A stretch of DNA of 64,000 nt from Lycium barbarum (GCF_019175385.1 NC_083339.1:52350596-52414595), one strand, 5' to 3'. Shown: positions 44,862 to 58,057, counted from the stretch's first letter. Numbers and translations: made by a program. The notes: generated by a model not told the origin, from the letters alone.

Positions 44862-47800
44862 TCATAATCTTGGTATTTCATCGTGAATCTCTTTTGGGGG
44901 GGGGGGGGGGAATAAGTGCGGGTATTTAGATTTCATACTCTCTTCTGCTTCCCAAGTCATTTCTTCTCTGTGGTTATTTTGCCATAAGACTTTAACTGAG
45001 GCCACTTCCTTATTTCGAAGTTTTCGTACTTGCCTGTCTAATATGGCAATGGGCACTTCTTCATATGCTAGCTTTTCTGTCACTTGAACATCATCTATTG
45101 GGAAAATTCTCGTAGGATCTCCAACACACTTGCGGAGCATTGAAACATGAAAAACTGGATGGACCGATTCAAGTTTTGGAGGTAAGTCTAATTCATAAGC
45201 TACTTGACCCACCTTGCGGATAATCTTATAGGGTCCAATGTATCGAGGACTTAACTTTACTTTCTTGCCAAACCTCATCACACCTTTCATTGGTGACACC
45301 TTTAAGAATACCCAATCATCAACTTGAAATTCTAAGTCTCATCGGCGATTGTCCACATAAGATTTTTGGCGACTTTGGGCTATCAATAATCGATCTCGGA
45401 TCACTCTAACTTTTTCTACTGCTCGTTGAATCAACTCAGGGCCTATTAGCTGTACTTCTCCTATTTCAAACCATCCAATTGGGGATCTACACTTCCTCCC
45501 ATATAAGGCTTTATACGGAGCCATTTGGATACTGGAATTATAGCTATTGTTGTATGCAAACTCGATAAAAGGTAAGTGGTCATCCCAACTACCACCAAAA
45601 TCTAGAACACATGCTCTTAGCATATCCTTCAAGGTCTGAATGGTATGTTCGGCTTGCCCATCAGTCTGCGGATGAAATGTCGTGCTAAGCTTCACTTGAG
45701 TACCTAGAACTTCTTGGAAGGATTTCTAAAACTTGGCTGTAAATTGCACTCCTCTATATGTGATAATGGATATCGGAATACCATGGAGTCGCACAATCTC
45801 CTTGAGACACAACCTTGCATAATCTTCTGCTGAGTATATGGTTCTGACTGGAAGAAAATGAGCCGCTTTCGTGAATCTGTCCACGATCACCCATATGGAA
45901 TCATACTTGCCTCGGGAACGGGGTAACCCCACAATAAAATCCATGTTGATCACTTCCCATTTCTAAGCAGGGATTTCCATTGCTTGTAATAATCCTCATG
46001 GCTTTTGATGTTCGATTTTCACTTGCTGGCAATTTGTACATTGAGCTACAAATTCCGCTATGTCTCTCTTCATGCCATCCCACCAATATATAGACTTGAG
46101 ATCATGATACATCTTTGTTGCACCTGGGTGAATAGAATACCGAGAATAATGAGCTTCTTCTAGAATTTGACGGCACAATTCTGCAACGTTCGGAACACAT
46201 AGCCTGCCTCGGTATCTAAGAATTCCATCCATAGAAGTTTCAAATGGAGACTTCTATTTTCCATGAAGTGCGTCTCTATAATGGCTCAACTGAGGATCTT
46301 CACATTGACGCTCTTTTACTTCCATATTTAGGGACAAAACTGTGGGATCATTAATACCAATCCCTGCACTACCTGAATCAATCACACGTACTCCAAGATT
46401 AGCTAGTTGGTGGAGCTCATGAATTAATTCTTTCTTTTCCGGAGGAACTTCACATAGGTTGCCCATTGATCGGCGGCTAAGCGCATCAGCTACTGCATTT
46501 GCCCTTCCGGGGTGGTATAAAATACTCACATCATAATCTTTTAATAATTCTAACCACCGCTTCTGCCGCAGATTCAACTCCTTCTGTTTGAAAATATATT
46601 GAATAATCTTGTGATCTGTATAGATATCGACATGCACACCATATAAGTAATGTCTCCACATCTTTAATACATGAATAACTGCAGCCAATTCGAGATCATG
46701 AGTTAGGTACTTCTTTTCATGTTTCCGCAGCTGTCTCGAAGCATGAGCAATGACTTTACTGTGCTGCATTAACACACATCCTAACCCAACACTGGAAGCA
46801 TCACAGTATACAACATAGCCATCTGGCCCTTCTGGGAGTGTCAAGACTGGGGCTGAGGTTAATTTGTCCTTCAATTCTTGGAAGCTGCGTTCACTAGCAT
46901 CATTCCACTGAAACTTAGCTGACTTTTGGGTTAGCTTCGTCAATGGGGCTGAAATAGAGGAAAATCCTTCTACGAACCTTCTATAGTAACCTGCCAATCC
47001 CAAAAAACTACGGACTTCTGTGGGTGTCATAGGCCTTGGCCAAGTCTTCACAGCTTCGATTTTCTGAGTATTAACTCGAATGCCATCATCTGAAATAACA
47101 TGACCCAGAAATGTCACAGAATTCAGCCAAAACTCGCACTGTCAAAATTTTGCATACAATTCTCTGGTTTGAAGAATGCCAAGAACAATTCGTAAATGAT
47201 CTGCATGTTCTGGTTCTGTGTGAGAGTATACCAGAATGTCGTCAATGAACACTATTACGAATAAATCCAAGAGAGGCCTGAATACGTTATTCATCAAATT
47301 CATGAACACTGCCGGAGCATTAGTCAACCCAAACGACATCATCCGGAATTCATAATGGCCATATCTCGTTCTAAAAGCTGTTTTGGGAATATCTTCTTCT
47401 TTAACTCTCACTTGATGATAACCTGACCGCAAGTCTATTTTGGAAAACCACTTGGCACCCTGTAGTTGATCAAACAAATCATAAATCCTTGGGAGAGGAT
47501 ATTTGTTTTTTATCGTCACCTTGTTCAACTGCCTATAATCGATGCACATTCGTAGGGAACTATCTTTCTTTCTCACGAATAGGACTGGCGCTCCCCACGG
47601 TGATGAACTGGGTCTAATAAATCCCTTCTCCAACAAATCTTTCAACTGTGCCTTTAATTCTTTCAATTCTGCCGGAGCCATTCGGTACGAAGGAATAGAG
47701 ATAGGCTTGGTGTCCGGCAACACATCAATAGCGAAATCAATCTCTCTTTCCGGAGGAAGGCCTGGAAGTTCATCTGGAAATACATCCAGAAATTCACTCA

Positions 47801-49595
47801 CTACCAGTACGGATTGGAAAGTTGGTGACTTTGCTTCGGTGTCATGAACTCGGACTAAGTGATAAATATAGCCCTTAACTATCATCTTTCTTGCCTTAAG
47901 GTAGGAAATAAACCTACCTCTTGGAGATGCTATATTACCCTTCCATTCAAGCACGGGCTCTCCCGGAAATTGAAATCGAACTACCTCCATTCGGCAATCA
48001 ACATTAGCATAACATGAGGCCAACCAATCCATACCCATAACCACATCGAAATCTAACATCTCTAACTCGACTAAATCAGCTTTAGTCTGGCGGTCGCATA
48101 TCACAATTACACAATTTTTATACACTTGTCAAGCTATCACAGAATCACCAACCGGAGTAGATACCTCAAAAGGTTTAATTGGCTCGGGTTTCACCCCAAT
48201 ACGACCAGCAACATACGGAGTAATATAAGATAGGGTATAACCCGGATCTATCAATGCATACACATCATGGGAAAATACTGATAATGTACCTGTAACCACA
48301 TCTGGGGAGGACTCAAGATCATGTCGTCCGGCTAAAGCATACATACGGGGCTGAGTGGCACATGAAGTAGATGCTCCCCCTCTCCCTCTACCTCGACCTA
48401 CTGGAATCTGGGGAGTCTGTCCTACCGGGCGCACTGAAGAAGAACCAGTCACTGATCCTGTGGGATGAACCCCACCTCTGCCATACCTCGAGGGACAATC
48501 TCGCATCAAGTGCCCAGTCTGTCCAAAAACATAGCAAGCATCTGTGCCCTGGCGATATGGCCCTGAATGTAATTTACCGCACTGACTACATCGCGGCACA
48601 GGTGGTCTCCTCTGACTATGATCACCCCCAAACTGAGAACCTGAAGCTCTCGAACTCTGACCCTGTCTTGAAGGAAATGAGCGATCAAATATCCTACCTG
48701 CAAACCGTGGAGGTGCACTAGTAGCCGATTGGCCCGAATGTCTAGAATATGCTTGCATTGATCCCCCTCTATAATCATTTCCTGCCCCCATAGATCTGGT
48801 CCTCTTGCTTTGCCTTCTATCAGTATCAGGATCATCCCTTTATGGATGTTGTTGTCCTTCTAAAATATGGGCATGGGCTTTAATGGAGGAAATATCCATC
48901 CTATCCTACAACGAAGCCGTCAAACAATCCTTAAATAAATGTGGCCCTAAGCCACTCACAAACTTGTGCACCCTATCTCCCATGTCGGCCACCATAGTCG
49001 GGGCATATCTAGCCAAAGAATTAAACTGAAGGCTATACTCCCGGGCACTCATATTTCCTTGCCAAACGGGAGGAGGCGCATTCTCTTTTCTTGACGATAT
49101 CCAATTATTATACCATAATACCGCCACATCTCGGAGTCTATAAGATGCCAACTCCACAGATTCAGTTTTGGAGGCATGAATAATCGTCAACGTCCTCAAT
49201 ATTTCATCAATAAAACTTTGCGGGTCTTCGTTTGGCTTTGACCCAAAAAACTCCGGAGGATTCAAACTCATGAAATCACGGGCTCTGGTACTAGCTACCC
49301 GATCACTTGGACCCGCATTTTGCCGCTGTGCCTGGGCGACAACTAACTGCGTCAATAGATGAATAGCCTCGGTCACTTGTTGACCCGAAGTAGCCGGTGG
49401 AGGAACCAGAGGCATAGGAGCTGGGACTGAAGCCCCTTCTTGTTCTTCTACATTGGACGAGGCGGAGGAAGTATTAGATGTGGCCTCATTTTGTGATTCA
49501 CCCTCTACTACATTCATTGGCGGCTCTCTTTCTACCCGCCTTTTCAGCGTAGTCTTGCCCTTCTGGGCGGCTGTAGCTTTTCCCTTTAGCGGCAT
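44862..49595 (-). pseudogene. Tekay chromovirus gag-pol polyprotein with nine in-frame stops
   Basis: All domains are in one frame from the ATG at 49595 (MPLKGKATAAQ; an in-frame ATG at 49613 lies against the LTR junction). In order: gag, with the zinc knuckle CYVFGQTGHLMRDC near 48500-48537. Protease, with ALIDPGYTLSYIT near 48250. Reverse transcriptase, with IDDILVYS near 47225-47250. RNase H, with [14 protein letters not shown] and YTDHKIIQY. Integrase zinc finger (about 46040-46200). Integrase core, with MDFIVGLP. A chromodomain-like C-terminus (LDRQVRKLRNKEVASVKVLW). Stops lie at 48906, 48840, 48129, 47142, 46254, 45996, 45963, 45726 and 45339. The integrase residue expected in a SDRG-type motif reads ITYRG, so a catalytic Asp is lost. 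No frameshift is needed. A 14-nt G run lies just after the last domain near 44897. Confidence 0.92.
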
Positions 49596-49604
49596 TTCTG
49601 AAAT

Positions 49605-51372
49605 CATAGGCATATCATAATCTTATCATAACTTAACATCATCATACATTCATCATTAATCCTACATTAGAACTTGGAGGTAACCATGGCTATGTCGAGG
49701 TGACATAAGGTCGTGAACCTCCGACTACGTTATGGAGTGATCATAATCGTCATGTCTCACCTTGGAGGGACTAGCATTTTAAGGTGAGTGTACACAAGGA
49801 AAATCATCAATGAAATTATACTTAGGATCATTAGCTTCATGACATCTTATATTACTCTAGGATTCTTCATACTTATATTCATATTCATCATCATTATCAT
49901 GCTCGCATCGTATCTCCTTTCTTTATCATGTGCGTAGGTGGCTTTTTATAGTCATGGACTCATAATTTCCATCATTTAGGAAGATTGTGGAAAATTAGGA
50001 AGATTCATGCCTTAGAAGGAAAGGATTAGCCTTACATACCTCTTTCGTTTAGCTATTCTATCGTTTGATCATTCTTCTTCGTTGCTCCCGTTTCTACCTT
50101 CAAGAAAGTTCATACTCATATTAGATAATCGATAACATAAGCGCGTTTGAACTAAGCTAGAGAAATTTGAGCAGCATCTCCTTTGTTTCTACTACTTTCT
50201 CCATATCATATATCAACTCCAAAACGTCAATAATAACATTCTTAATATCATCATCAATAACTTTTGTCAAATTCATCATTATCCAACCCCCACAATTTTC
50301 CCCTCAAGGTCCTCCATAATCATGATCACAATACAACTTTACATTCGTTCTCATCTAATGTTTCTATAATGCTCTTAACATCATTAATAACGTAATTACA
50401 CTCACAACATATCAGTATTCGTGATTCACCCCAAACTACTACTAAAAAAAAGCCCTATTCCCACATTCATGACCCATTTTCTATCTCCTTCTACAATCCA
50501 AGTGTTTCAGCTTTTCAATACCTTAAATAACATAGAAATACCATAAAACTTACCTTAGATAGTGTGGGAATGAACTTTAAGTGGAAATACTTCACTTGAG
50601 CAAAACCCTAGTTCCACTTCCCATGAAATTTCTTGCCTTAGATGAACCCTAGTGAGTTTCTTGCACTTGTTTCTCTTGATTTGATGAAGTTGATCATTGA
50701 TTTCACTTGGATTCTTGTATATGAGGAGTTTGGAAAGTTTTAGGGAGCTCTTGAGTCGTGGAGAGAGAAAATGAAATGAGTTTAATGAACTTGGGATATT
50801 CTTTTATAAATTAAAAACCTATCCCGACGTCATTATACGTACACTTATATGGTCCGTATAAACTTATACGGTCCGTATAAGTGGCTGTAAAATCGCTTCA
50901 GCAACTATCCCTTTCTGTGTCAATTATACGGCATATTATACGGTCCGTATAATCTTATACGGTCCGCATAAGTGACCATGAAATCACCCCATCAACAGCT
51001 CATTGTGTGACCATTATACGACATATTATACGGTCCGTATAAGTGACCGTATAATCCCATCAGTGAGGGACCTTCACTGTGACGATTCTACGGACCATTA
51101 TACGGACCGTATAATCGGTCGTATAATCTACCTTTTCTCCGATTTTGTTCTCGTCACTTCGTTTGACCTCAAATCCTTATAGAACATTCTTGATACTTGT
51201 TTAACACCTCGTTAACAATCTAAGAGACATTATAACTCTTCTCCAAAACATCATCAAGCTATCATTAATTCGATACTCGCAAACCGACACACAACTTATC
51301 GAAACATCGTATACGTCGTTCGCTTCGTTAGTCTACTCATTGTACGTTAACGAAAAATTTCTGGGTGTAACA
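49605..51372 (-). mobile_element. Truncated 5' LTR of the Tekay element
   Basis: Matches 42766-44659 of the 3' LTR. It contains the donor (50039), mini-ORF (50157-50177) and a palindrome array (50830-51130, fewer units). A further ~90-bp deletion lies near 51294. It breaks off at 'cataggcat' and joins directly to the start of gag, without acceptor, LTR end, primer-binding site or leader. Confidence 0.85.
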
Positions 51373-52294
51373 TTAAAAACCCTATAATCATTCCAAGGAC
51401 ACGAAAACTTGTGGTACAACCAAGTATCAATGAATATCATCAATAGAATTTCCACACATGAGGTATCAAGAAGTTGGTTCCTCCGCACATCATGAAACCA
51501 GGATAAAGAAAAGAAACCAATGGTCCTAAAATAAGATGTATATAATGCTATATTGGTTCTAGAAGATATGAAACACATTAGATCCTCATTTCCCAAATAA
51601 GTTCGACCCTTTTTATGACTAAGTGCAACATCTATAGCAAGGTCATCCTAACCCAAAATCCAATTCATTGCACTAGTTCCATCCCAAAATGGTCTCACTA
51701 CCAAATCATGACAAGAGAATAAGACACTGGGGTCATAGACAAAAACATGTCCTAAGTCATTTTGCATATATCCTCCATGTAGGTCAATTATCAATTCTAT
51801 TAATATCACAAGAAGAGAATCACATGAAAAAAGATGGTAAGGAAAGGCATCACACAAGAAATGAATAGTAATTTGTAAACAAGTTTTACCCTTCCTTTTA
51901 AGATGATCCTTTCCAACAAGCATGTTATATTCCCTCGGGAGGAGGTTCCCATCACAAGGGAAAGGGTCATCCCCCCATAGCGGATTCCCATAGATTTTGT
52001 GAACCCTAAATATGGCTACATTTTTCATGACGCAAGACATAGAATTATGCCCATCACTATCAACAATCATGTCACTATCAAACAAAACAGTATCCTTAAA
52101 TACATAATATGCAACTAAAAGATGGGAATAAAGGCAAGCAAATCTATTCTCAAAAGGAACAATAAAGCACAAGTGCCAACATTAGGTGGACGCAAATCGA
52201 TCTTGCAAGAAGACTTAATTAGGTCATCATAAGAATCAACTAACATGTGAGCACTCTCAACAAGGGCATCATCATTAATTAGCAACAAACCACC
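51373..52294 (-). pseudogene. Unrecognised ORF of the gag-protease gypsy element
   Basis: Minus-strand coding continues from the far side of the solo LTR. It reads LINDDALVESAHMLVDSYDD, then (after a frameshift near 52140) SDMIVDSDGHNSMSCVMKNV, GNPLWGDDPFPCDGNLLPRE, FLCDAFPYHLFSCDSLLVIL and VVRPFWDGTSAMNWILG, a stop, then LGNEDLMCFISSRTN. It sits between protease (58512-59054) and the polyprotein C-terminus (41710), where RT, RNase H and integrase should be, but has none of their motifs. I do not recognise a family. It is rich in Phe, Cys, Asp and Leu. It could be a captured or diverged sequence in a non-autonomous element. Confidence 0.5.
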
Positions 52295-53107
52295 TGTTGA
52301 CACCCAATTTTTGACCTCCCATAATTTATTTTAATTACCTAGAGTCCTTGGATGTTAAACGAAGTGAAATATGTATTTTCTATAAGTCAAAATGATTTTA
52401 TAATATTATTTCTATAACATTTTGCCAGGCAAAATAACTTCAATAATATTATAAATTATTTAGAAAATAACTTGCATATTCTTACAATCAATATGAAGCA
52501 TTTGACAAAATTAATCAGGAAATAATTAAAAATGATTATTTAATTAATTGTGAAAATTCAATTAGCAAGTATTTTACTCTGTTTAACCCAAGAAATTTGG
52601 TTAATTAAATAAGTTAGTCATTTTACCTCTCAAATCTTAATTCTGCATATTCAATTTGCATTTGTGCAATTTTAGAGTTAATCATAATTAATCATGTGTT
52701 TAATCGTGGTTATATTCATAAATTGCTTACTACGTGATTAATTGTGGCAACAATTGAAATAATCAATTGTTGGTTAATTTTGGCCTGAGTTGAAATAGCC
52801 AATTTTCATGGTTTAAATCAATTAAGGTCATAGTTTACAACTTAAGCCTTTTTATATAATTAGGCATGCCTTTAGTTCAATCAAGTGGGCAATTAATTAG
52901 CTATGTCCACAATTGAAATAACCAATCACATGGTTTGAATCGATTGAGGTCATAATTGCAAACTTGAGTTCATTGTGTAATTAACTGTGTCTCTATTTTG
53001 GCCAATTGGTTAATTATTCAATTTGGTCATAATTAGGGGATTTTAATTAATTAATTAATTTCATAATGATGGAAATTTGTTTAAATGAGTATTTAAGCCC
53101 CTTATAC

Positions 53108-53111
<4 letters not shown>

Positions 53112-53166
<55 letters not shown>
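53112..53166. repeat. (TA)n microsatellite
   Basis: Perfect TA tract, flanked by 'catacatacata' on both sides. Confidence 0.95.
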
Positions 53167-53170
<4 letters not shown>

Positions 53171-54232
53171 CATACATATACATGTGTATACATGTATATC
53201 GTGTATACAAGTATATATGTAAAATGCCTCCTCCTTTTTCTTTTAAATTCGGCCGGGCCCAGTCTATTTAAGGACTGGCCCGGCCCATTTCAACAATTAA
53301 AGGAAGGGGTTATACCCCATTCCTTCGTCTCACAACCAAACAACCCCTTATACGCGAAGAGAGGGTTTCTCTTCAAAGAGAAACCCTAGCCGCCTCTCGA
53401 CTTCGTCTCTCTCCTCGTCATCATCGCCATTTTTGGCATAGTGACAGGCAGATATTGCTTTCTCTAGGTCTGGTATGGCCTTATGGAGTAAAGCATTAAT
53501 TGCTTCCACCATTTCTTTACCAAACACTCCCCTAGCACGATACAATACTCAACTTTCTTTACTTTTTTGCATTGTTAATGGTCAAAGGACTGAAAAACTT
53601 TTATTACTTTTGTTGTATGCGATTTTGAATACTTATCTTCCATTGGTTCATGAAGAACCGAAGGGACTGACTCAATTTAGGTCAAATCTGACCCTTCGCT
53701 GATTGTTTGTTTTCAATTCGAGCAGTTGAATGTGGAAACTAAGGGTTTCATGCCTAGAATTTGTAAAGTCCCACATCGATTTTGGTTAGGGTTTTAAGAC
53801 TTTTTGGGGTTCTATATAACGAACCCCCAATTCACATATTGGAGATCGAATATTCATACATATTCACAAAAATACTCAGATTAACTAGGGTTTAGCAAAT
53901 TGCTGAAACCCTTAATTATTTGAGTAAAGTTTAAGTTTTAAAAGCTTTATTTCTTTTCATTTATTTTATGGCTGAGCTTTGGGTGGAGAAGCAAAAACGT
54001 CAAGTCCATTCTCAACATAGGCTGCACACAACAAAGGTAATTTCCTTCCCTTTTATTATTTTTTGCTTTTATTTAAATGTATATATGGTCTGTTTGGTTA
54101 GTTATGTGTTAGTTTAGGTATTTAATTTCTTAATTGTGTTCTATGTGGCTTAAGCATTTTTAGAATATAGGTTAGTTAGTTTATAAGTTTGGTCACTTTG
54201 GTGTTATGATTACTGTTTTGTTTAGTGTGTGT

Positions 54233-54770
54233 CAAATGGTATGTGTTTAGTTTAGATTGACTTTAAGTCTTGAAGCATGTTAATATTTGTTTAGCTTAGA
54301 TCAAGTTGTTTTATCAGTTCAATATGGTAGGTAGTCAATCATGCTGATCCTTTGAGCATAATGTATTGTTTTTATTTAAAGCAAATCCTGCCTGGTTAGA
54401 AATTAGGCATCAAATTCTAACTAATTGATAAATGAAAGAGCTTGTCAACTTGCTGTTGGACTTATGTAGATTAAGTGATGTTTGGTTTCCTATTAAAGTT
54501 TCAAATAGTATGTGTTTAGTTTATATTGACTTTAAGTCTTGAAGCATGTTAATAATTGTTTAGTTTAGATCAAGTTGTTTTATCAGTTTAATATGGTAGG
54601 TAGTCAATCATGCTGATCCTTTGAGCATAATGTATTATTTTTATTTAAAGCAAATCCTGCCTGGTTAGAAATTAGGCATCAAGTTCTAACTAATTGATAA
54701 ATGAAAGAGCTTGTCAAGTTGCTGTTGAACTTATGTAGATTAAGTGATGTTTGGTTTCCTGTTAAAGTTT
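54233..54770. repeat. 269-bp direct tandem duplication
   Basis: Two adjacent copies (54233-54501, 54502-54770) begin 'caaat-gtatgtgtttagttt' and end near 'tttggtttcct-ttaaagttt', with only scattered differences. A recent duplication in the solo LTR. Confidence 0.9.
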
Positions 54771-57700
54771 GGTTCTGTTGTCTATATTAATACTCCCATG
54801 GTTAGTTATTAGTCTAACATCTAGTATGTTCAGTTGGTTTAGAACATGTTTAGATGTCATTGCTTTATTTAGATTTAGTTTATGCTCTTAAAAGATGTCT
54901 GTGTGGTTTTGATATGCATTTATGGCTAGAATAGTGATTGATTGGTGTAAGTCTATATTTATTCAAGCTTGATAGTTGTGGGTTAAGTTTATGTTTTAAT
55001 TAGTGGTATTTAGCTGTCTATTAACGTGTGACCTATATACTGCCAGTTTACTAATCATAGAAGGTCAACATATAAGCATGTATGACTATTTTAAGGCCAT
55101 GTATGCCCTAGTATTAGTTAAAATGAGATTCAAGTAACTCTAGCTCAGCATGATTCATTTAAGTACCTTTGATGTGTTTATTGGATTAATAATGTTTCAA
55201 ATGGTAATTTAATGGTCCATAAGTGTATTCTAAGCCTGAATCTAGAGACTGTTGGCATGGGAGAATTGTATATATGCATAAATTTTGCTTTAGTGAGCTA
55301 TGATAAGTTAACCACCTGTGTTTTGAATATGGTATAACTCGTCCTTGAATCTTTTGCTAAATAAGCACTCATGTTCAATATCACTGCTTTGGTTGACTCT
55401 GCTTTAGGGCTGAAAGTTGTTCTGTTTGTTCTTGATAGTATCTGTCACGTGTTGATAACATAATGAGTCTATATGTGGGAAACTTGGTGAAATTTAGCTC
55501 TGCATATAGAGATTTAACCCTAAAACCTGCCTATTTGGTCTTCTTAAGCCTTTAATGCCATAGTTTGTAAACGTTTTGTATGTTCCCCTGTTTACCTGAT
55601 CCATTTTATTTATCTGTTGAAATCATGTATTGCTTAGTAAGACTAGAGGGTCAAGTTGTATGATGATGTTGTCTTCCTTGTCTTTGTGCACATGCCCTTT
55701 TCTGCATAACCTGTATGCTGGCTCAGATATATCACATAAACCTAGAAAATGTATTGTCTTTGGAACCTAGCCTAAACTTGAAAAAATGCTGATATCCTGC
55801 TTGCCTGTTAGTCATTTGTTTGAAACTCCTGTCTATTTTGATTTCACGTGACTATGCTAAATGCAAGCAAAGAATAGATCACCTAATGTGCATGCCTATT
55901 TGTTAAAAGGGCTTAGAAACCTTGTCCTAATATGTGCATGCTGTTTGAAAACACCCTTGGTCCAATGAGAAATTATTTAATGATCTTGTCTAGTCTTGAA
56001 TGACATGTGATGCCCTATTCTTTAGATAGTATACTCCTATTTGGTTATCCCTGAATTTAGAGCACCATGTATGTCATATATGCCATATCCTTTCCCTTTC
56101 TCTGGAATTAGTCCTTGTGCCCTTTTAACTGGTGTCATAATATGCTAAAAAGGATCAAACATGTCCTCTGAGTTGGCATGTTAATTTATTCTTAAAAATG
56201 AATGGAGTATGCATATGATATACTTAAATATATCAAGCATATACAGTCTCTATATAATTTTGGTATACATGAACTTGTATATTTTTTATAAATATGGTAT
56301 ATCATTTATGTGGGCTCAGAACTGCTAGCCTTTGCGTTATAATAATGTTTGATTTGGGCCTGCTTCTTTACTTATTATTTTATAGGGCTTTCCTTTCATT
56401 TGTTATGAGAAGATTTTATTTGGGTCGTATCCCCCGCCATTGTTATTTCAAACTGAGCTTACTTGTTTAAATCCTTCTTTCATGTATCCAATTCTGGACT
56501 GGACATTTTGTATTACATGTGTTAGTTGCTTGAGTGTATATATTAATATACATGTTTATTTGTATAATTATGATTAGTCCATGTTAAACAAGTAACTAAG
56601 TTCTAGATGCTCTCTACCCATCACTGTCTTTTTTCCCTTTGTGTTGCATGGGATAATATTCTTGGGCCTCTCCTTCTCGAAACTTATTAGGCCTGAGGCC
56701 CAACCTTCCTTCTTCGATCGAGTCCGATAACAAAAAATGGAGATGTTTGAAGGCCCAACCATGGGTAAAAATGGCAACAGGTGGGCTTAGGTAGGCCCGT
56801 AGCCTAAAATCCTCTTCATTATTTCACATATACCTGTATATTTGTATGTATTTGTAAAAGATACTTGTATATATTGAAACCCTGATATAAGGTAGAACTT
56901 AGGAAACACGCCTAGTTACTAGGAAGTCTCTTCAAATGATTTTCTAAACTCGGTTAAATCCTAAGAATAAGCATTAAATCGGTAACTTAGATTCTTTTTT
57001 TTTTTCAAATTAGAAAACTGGACTGATAATGTGGCTTAAGTTAAATGAATTTTGGAAATGAAACTAAGTCATAATCTCGATCCTTAGGCCCCTTTGTAAA
57101 AATCTGGAATCATAATGGGCAGAATTGAAATCATTTTTGGGCTTCAAGCCCGTTTGGGACTTTTTCAAAACCAAAGGTAAATGAGCCGTTTTACTTTAAA
57201 TAGATTTGGATATATTTTTTTTTTTGTGACTTGGACTGTTTTCTTCTTTTGTGAAGACATAAGACAAAATTAGATTTTCTCAACTTGAATGTACTGCTTA
57301 TAAGCTGAAATTAGACTTAAGATTACTTTCAAAAGGCTTAAGGATTTTTTGTCATTTTGGCCCAAAGCCCAAAAAACTTAAGGCTGAAAATGAGAGGAAA
57401 TACACTTAAACCAATATTTGAGATAAAGATGGCTTTGGTAGTAGAATAGAGTTGATTATGGGCTTCAATGGACTAAAACCAAGAAATAATAAACTCTTTT
57501 CCATACCTACATAATTATTATAAAGGAGATATACTCCGCTTATGTTCTCTATATATAAGTAATAAAAACTCATAAGAACTAAACTCATCTCATTAGGACC
57601 AAAATAGTAGCGACTCTAATCGGAAAAAATCCCGAGTGTGTCTTGGTACGGAAATGAAGTGAGTTGAACCCTTATCCGCATTTTAAACCAAAACCCCTTT

Positions 57701-58057
57701 TTCCAAAGGGGGACATTTTTCCAAAAAAATAGGATTTATGATAAGCATGACACATTTTTGCAAGGAGCATTTTTAGCAAATAATTACAATAATCACACAT
57801 TGAAGCTCATAGGTCAATCGTATTCTACGGATCCTTAATACTAGGGTGTTTAAAACATTCCCTAGGGGATCACCAGAACCCTTACCTCGAACTCTGGTTT
57901 AAAAGGTTTTTTCTCTTGTTTTGATAAACCATTGTTACCCGGTTTTCCTAATTTTCATTATAAAATTTTGTGGCGACTCTAAAAACACCAAATCCAACTA
58001 GAGCACCAATAACCTCTTAGTATCTTTTGTTCACTCATGTAAAAGTGAACCGTAACA

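Larger units (their letters stand above)
41835..51372 (-). mobile_element. Tekay/Del-type chromovirus, nearly complete but inactive
   Basis: Minus-strand element with a complete 3' LTR (41835-44659), polypurine tract, full-length gag-pol region with chromodomain, and a shortened 5' LTR (49605-51372). The terminal sequences are TGTTACACCC and GTCGTGACA on the minus strand. A candidate target duplication TAAAA (41829-41833, 51374-51378) is offset by one base at each end. The 5' leader, primer-binding site and the last ~0.9 kb of the 5' LTR are missing. It is inserted in the gypsy element at 41341-61254. Confidence 0.88.
52295..58057 (+). mobile_element. Very long solo LTR (5.8 kb, Ogre-like), TSD CCACC/CCACT
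   Basis: Runs from TGTTGACACCCAATTTTTGA to GTGAACCGTAACA, flanked by CCACC (52290-52294) and CCACT (58058-58062). The first ~900 bp is AT-rich. A TATA-like TCTATTTAAGG near 53265 and a second TCTATATAACG near 53813 could be promoters. A donor-like ACAAAG|GTAATTT lies near 54036. The segment has no coding ORF of note. The length and the 'ttgtggcgactcta' near the end fit Ogre/Tat-type LTRs as I remember them, though the assignment is tentative. Confidence 0.7.

Noticed and set aside
49595..49615. LTR-gag fusion as a reverse-transcribed splice product
   Set aside because: The breakpoint lies about 440 bp inside the predicted intron, not at donor or acceptor, so a plain deletion fits better.
51333..51596. 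Separate 87-aa minus-strand gene
   Set aside because: It is the tail of the unrecognised ORF after a stop and runs into the end of the nested Tekay LTR; annotated as part of that pseudogene.
53066..53389. ORF of 107 aa containing an IYIYIY run
   Set aside because: Microsatellite translation; the remainder is LTR leader sequence.
56574..57588. Short minus-strand ORFs in the 5.8-kb solo LTR
   Set aside because: Below what is expected by chance to be meaningful, and antisense to the LTR with no motif.
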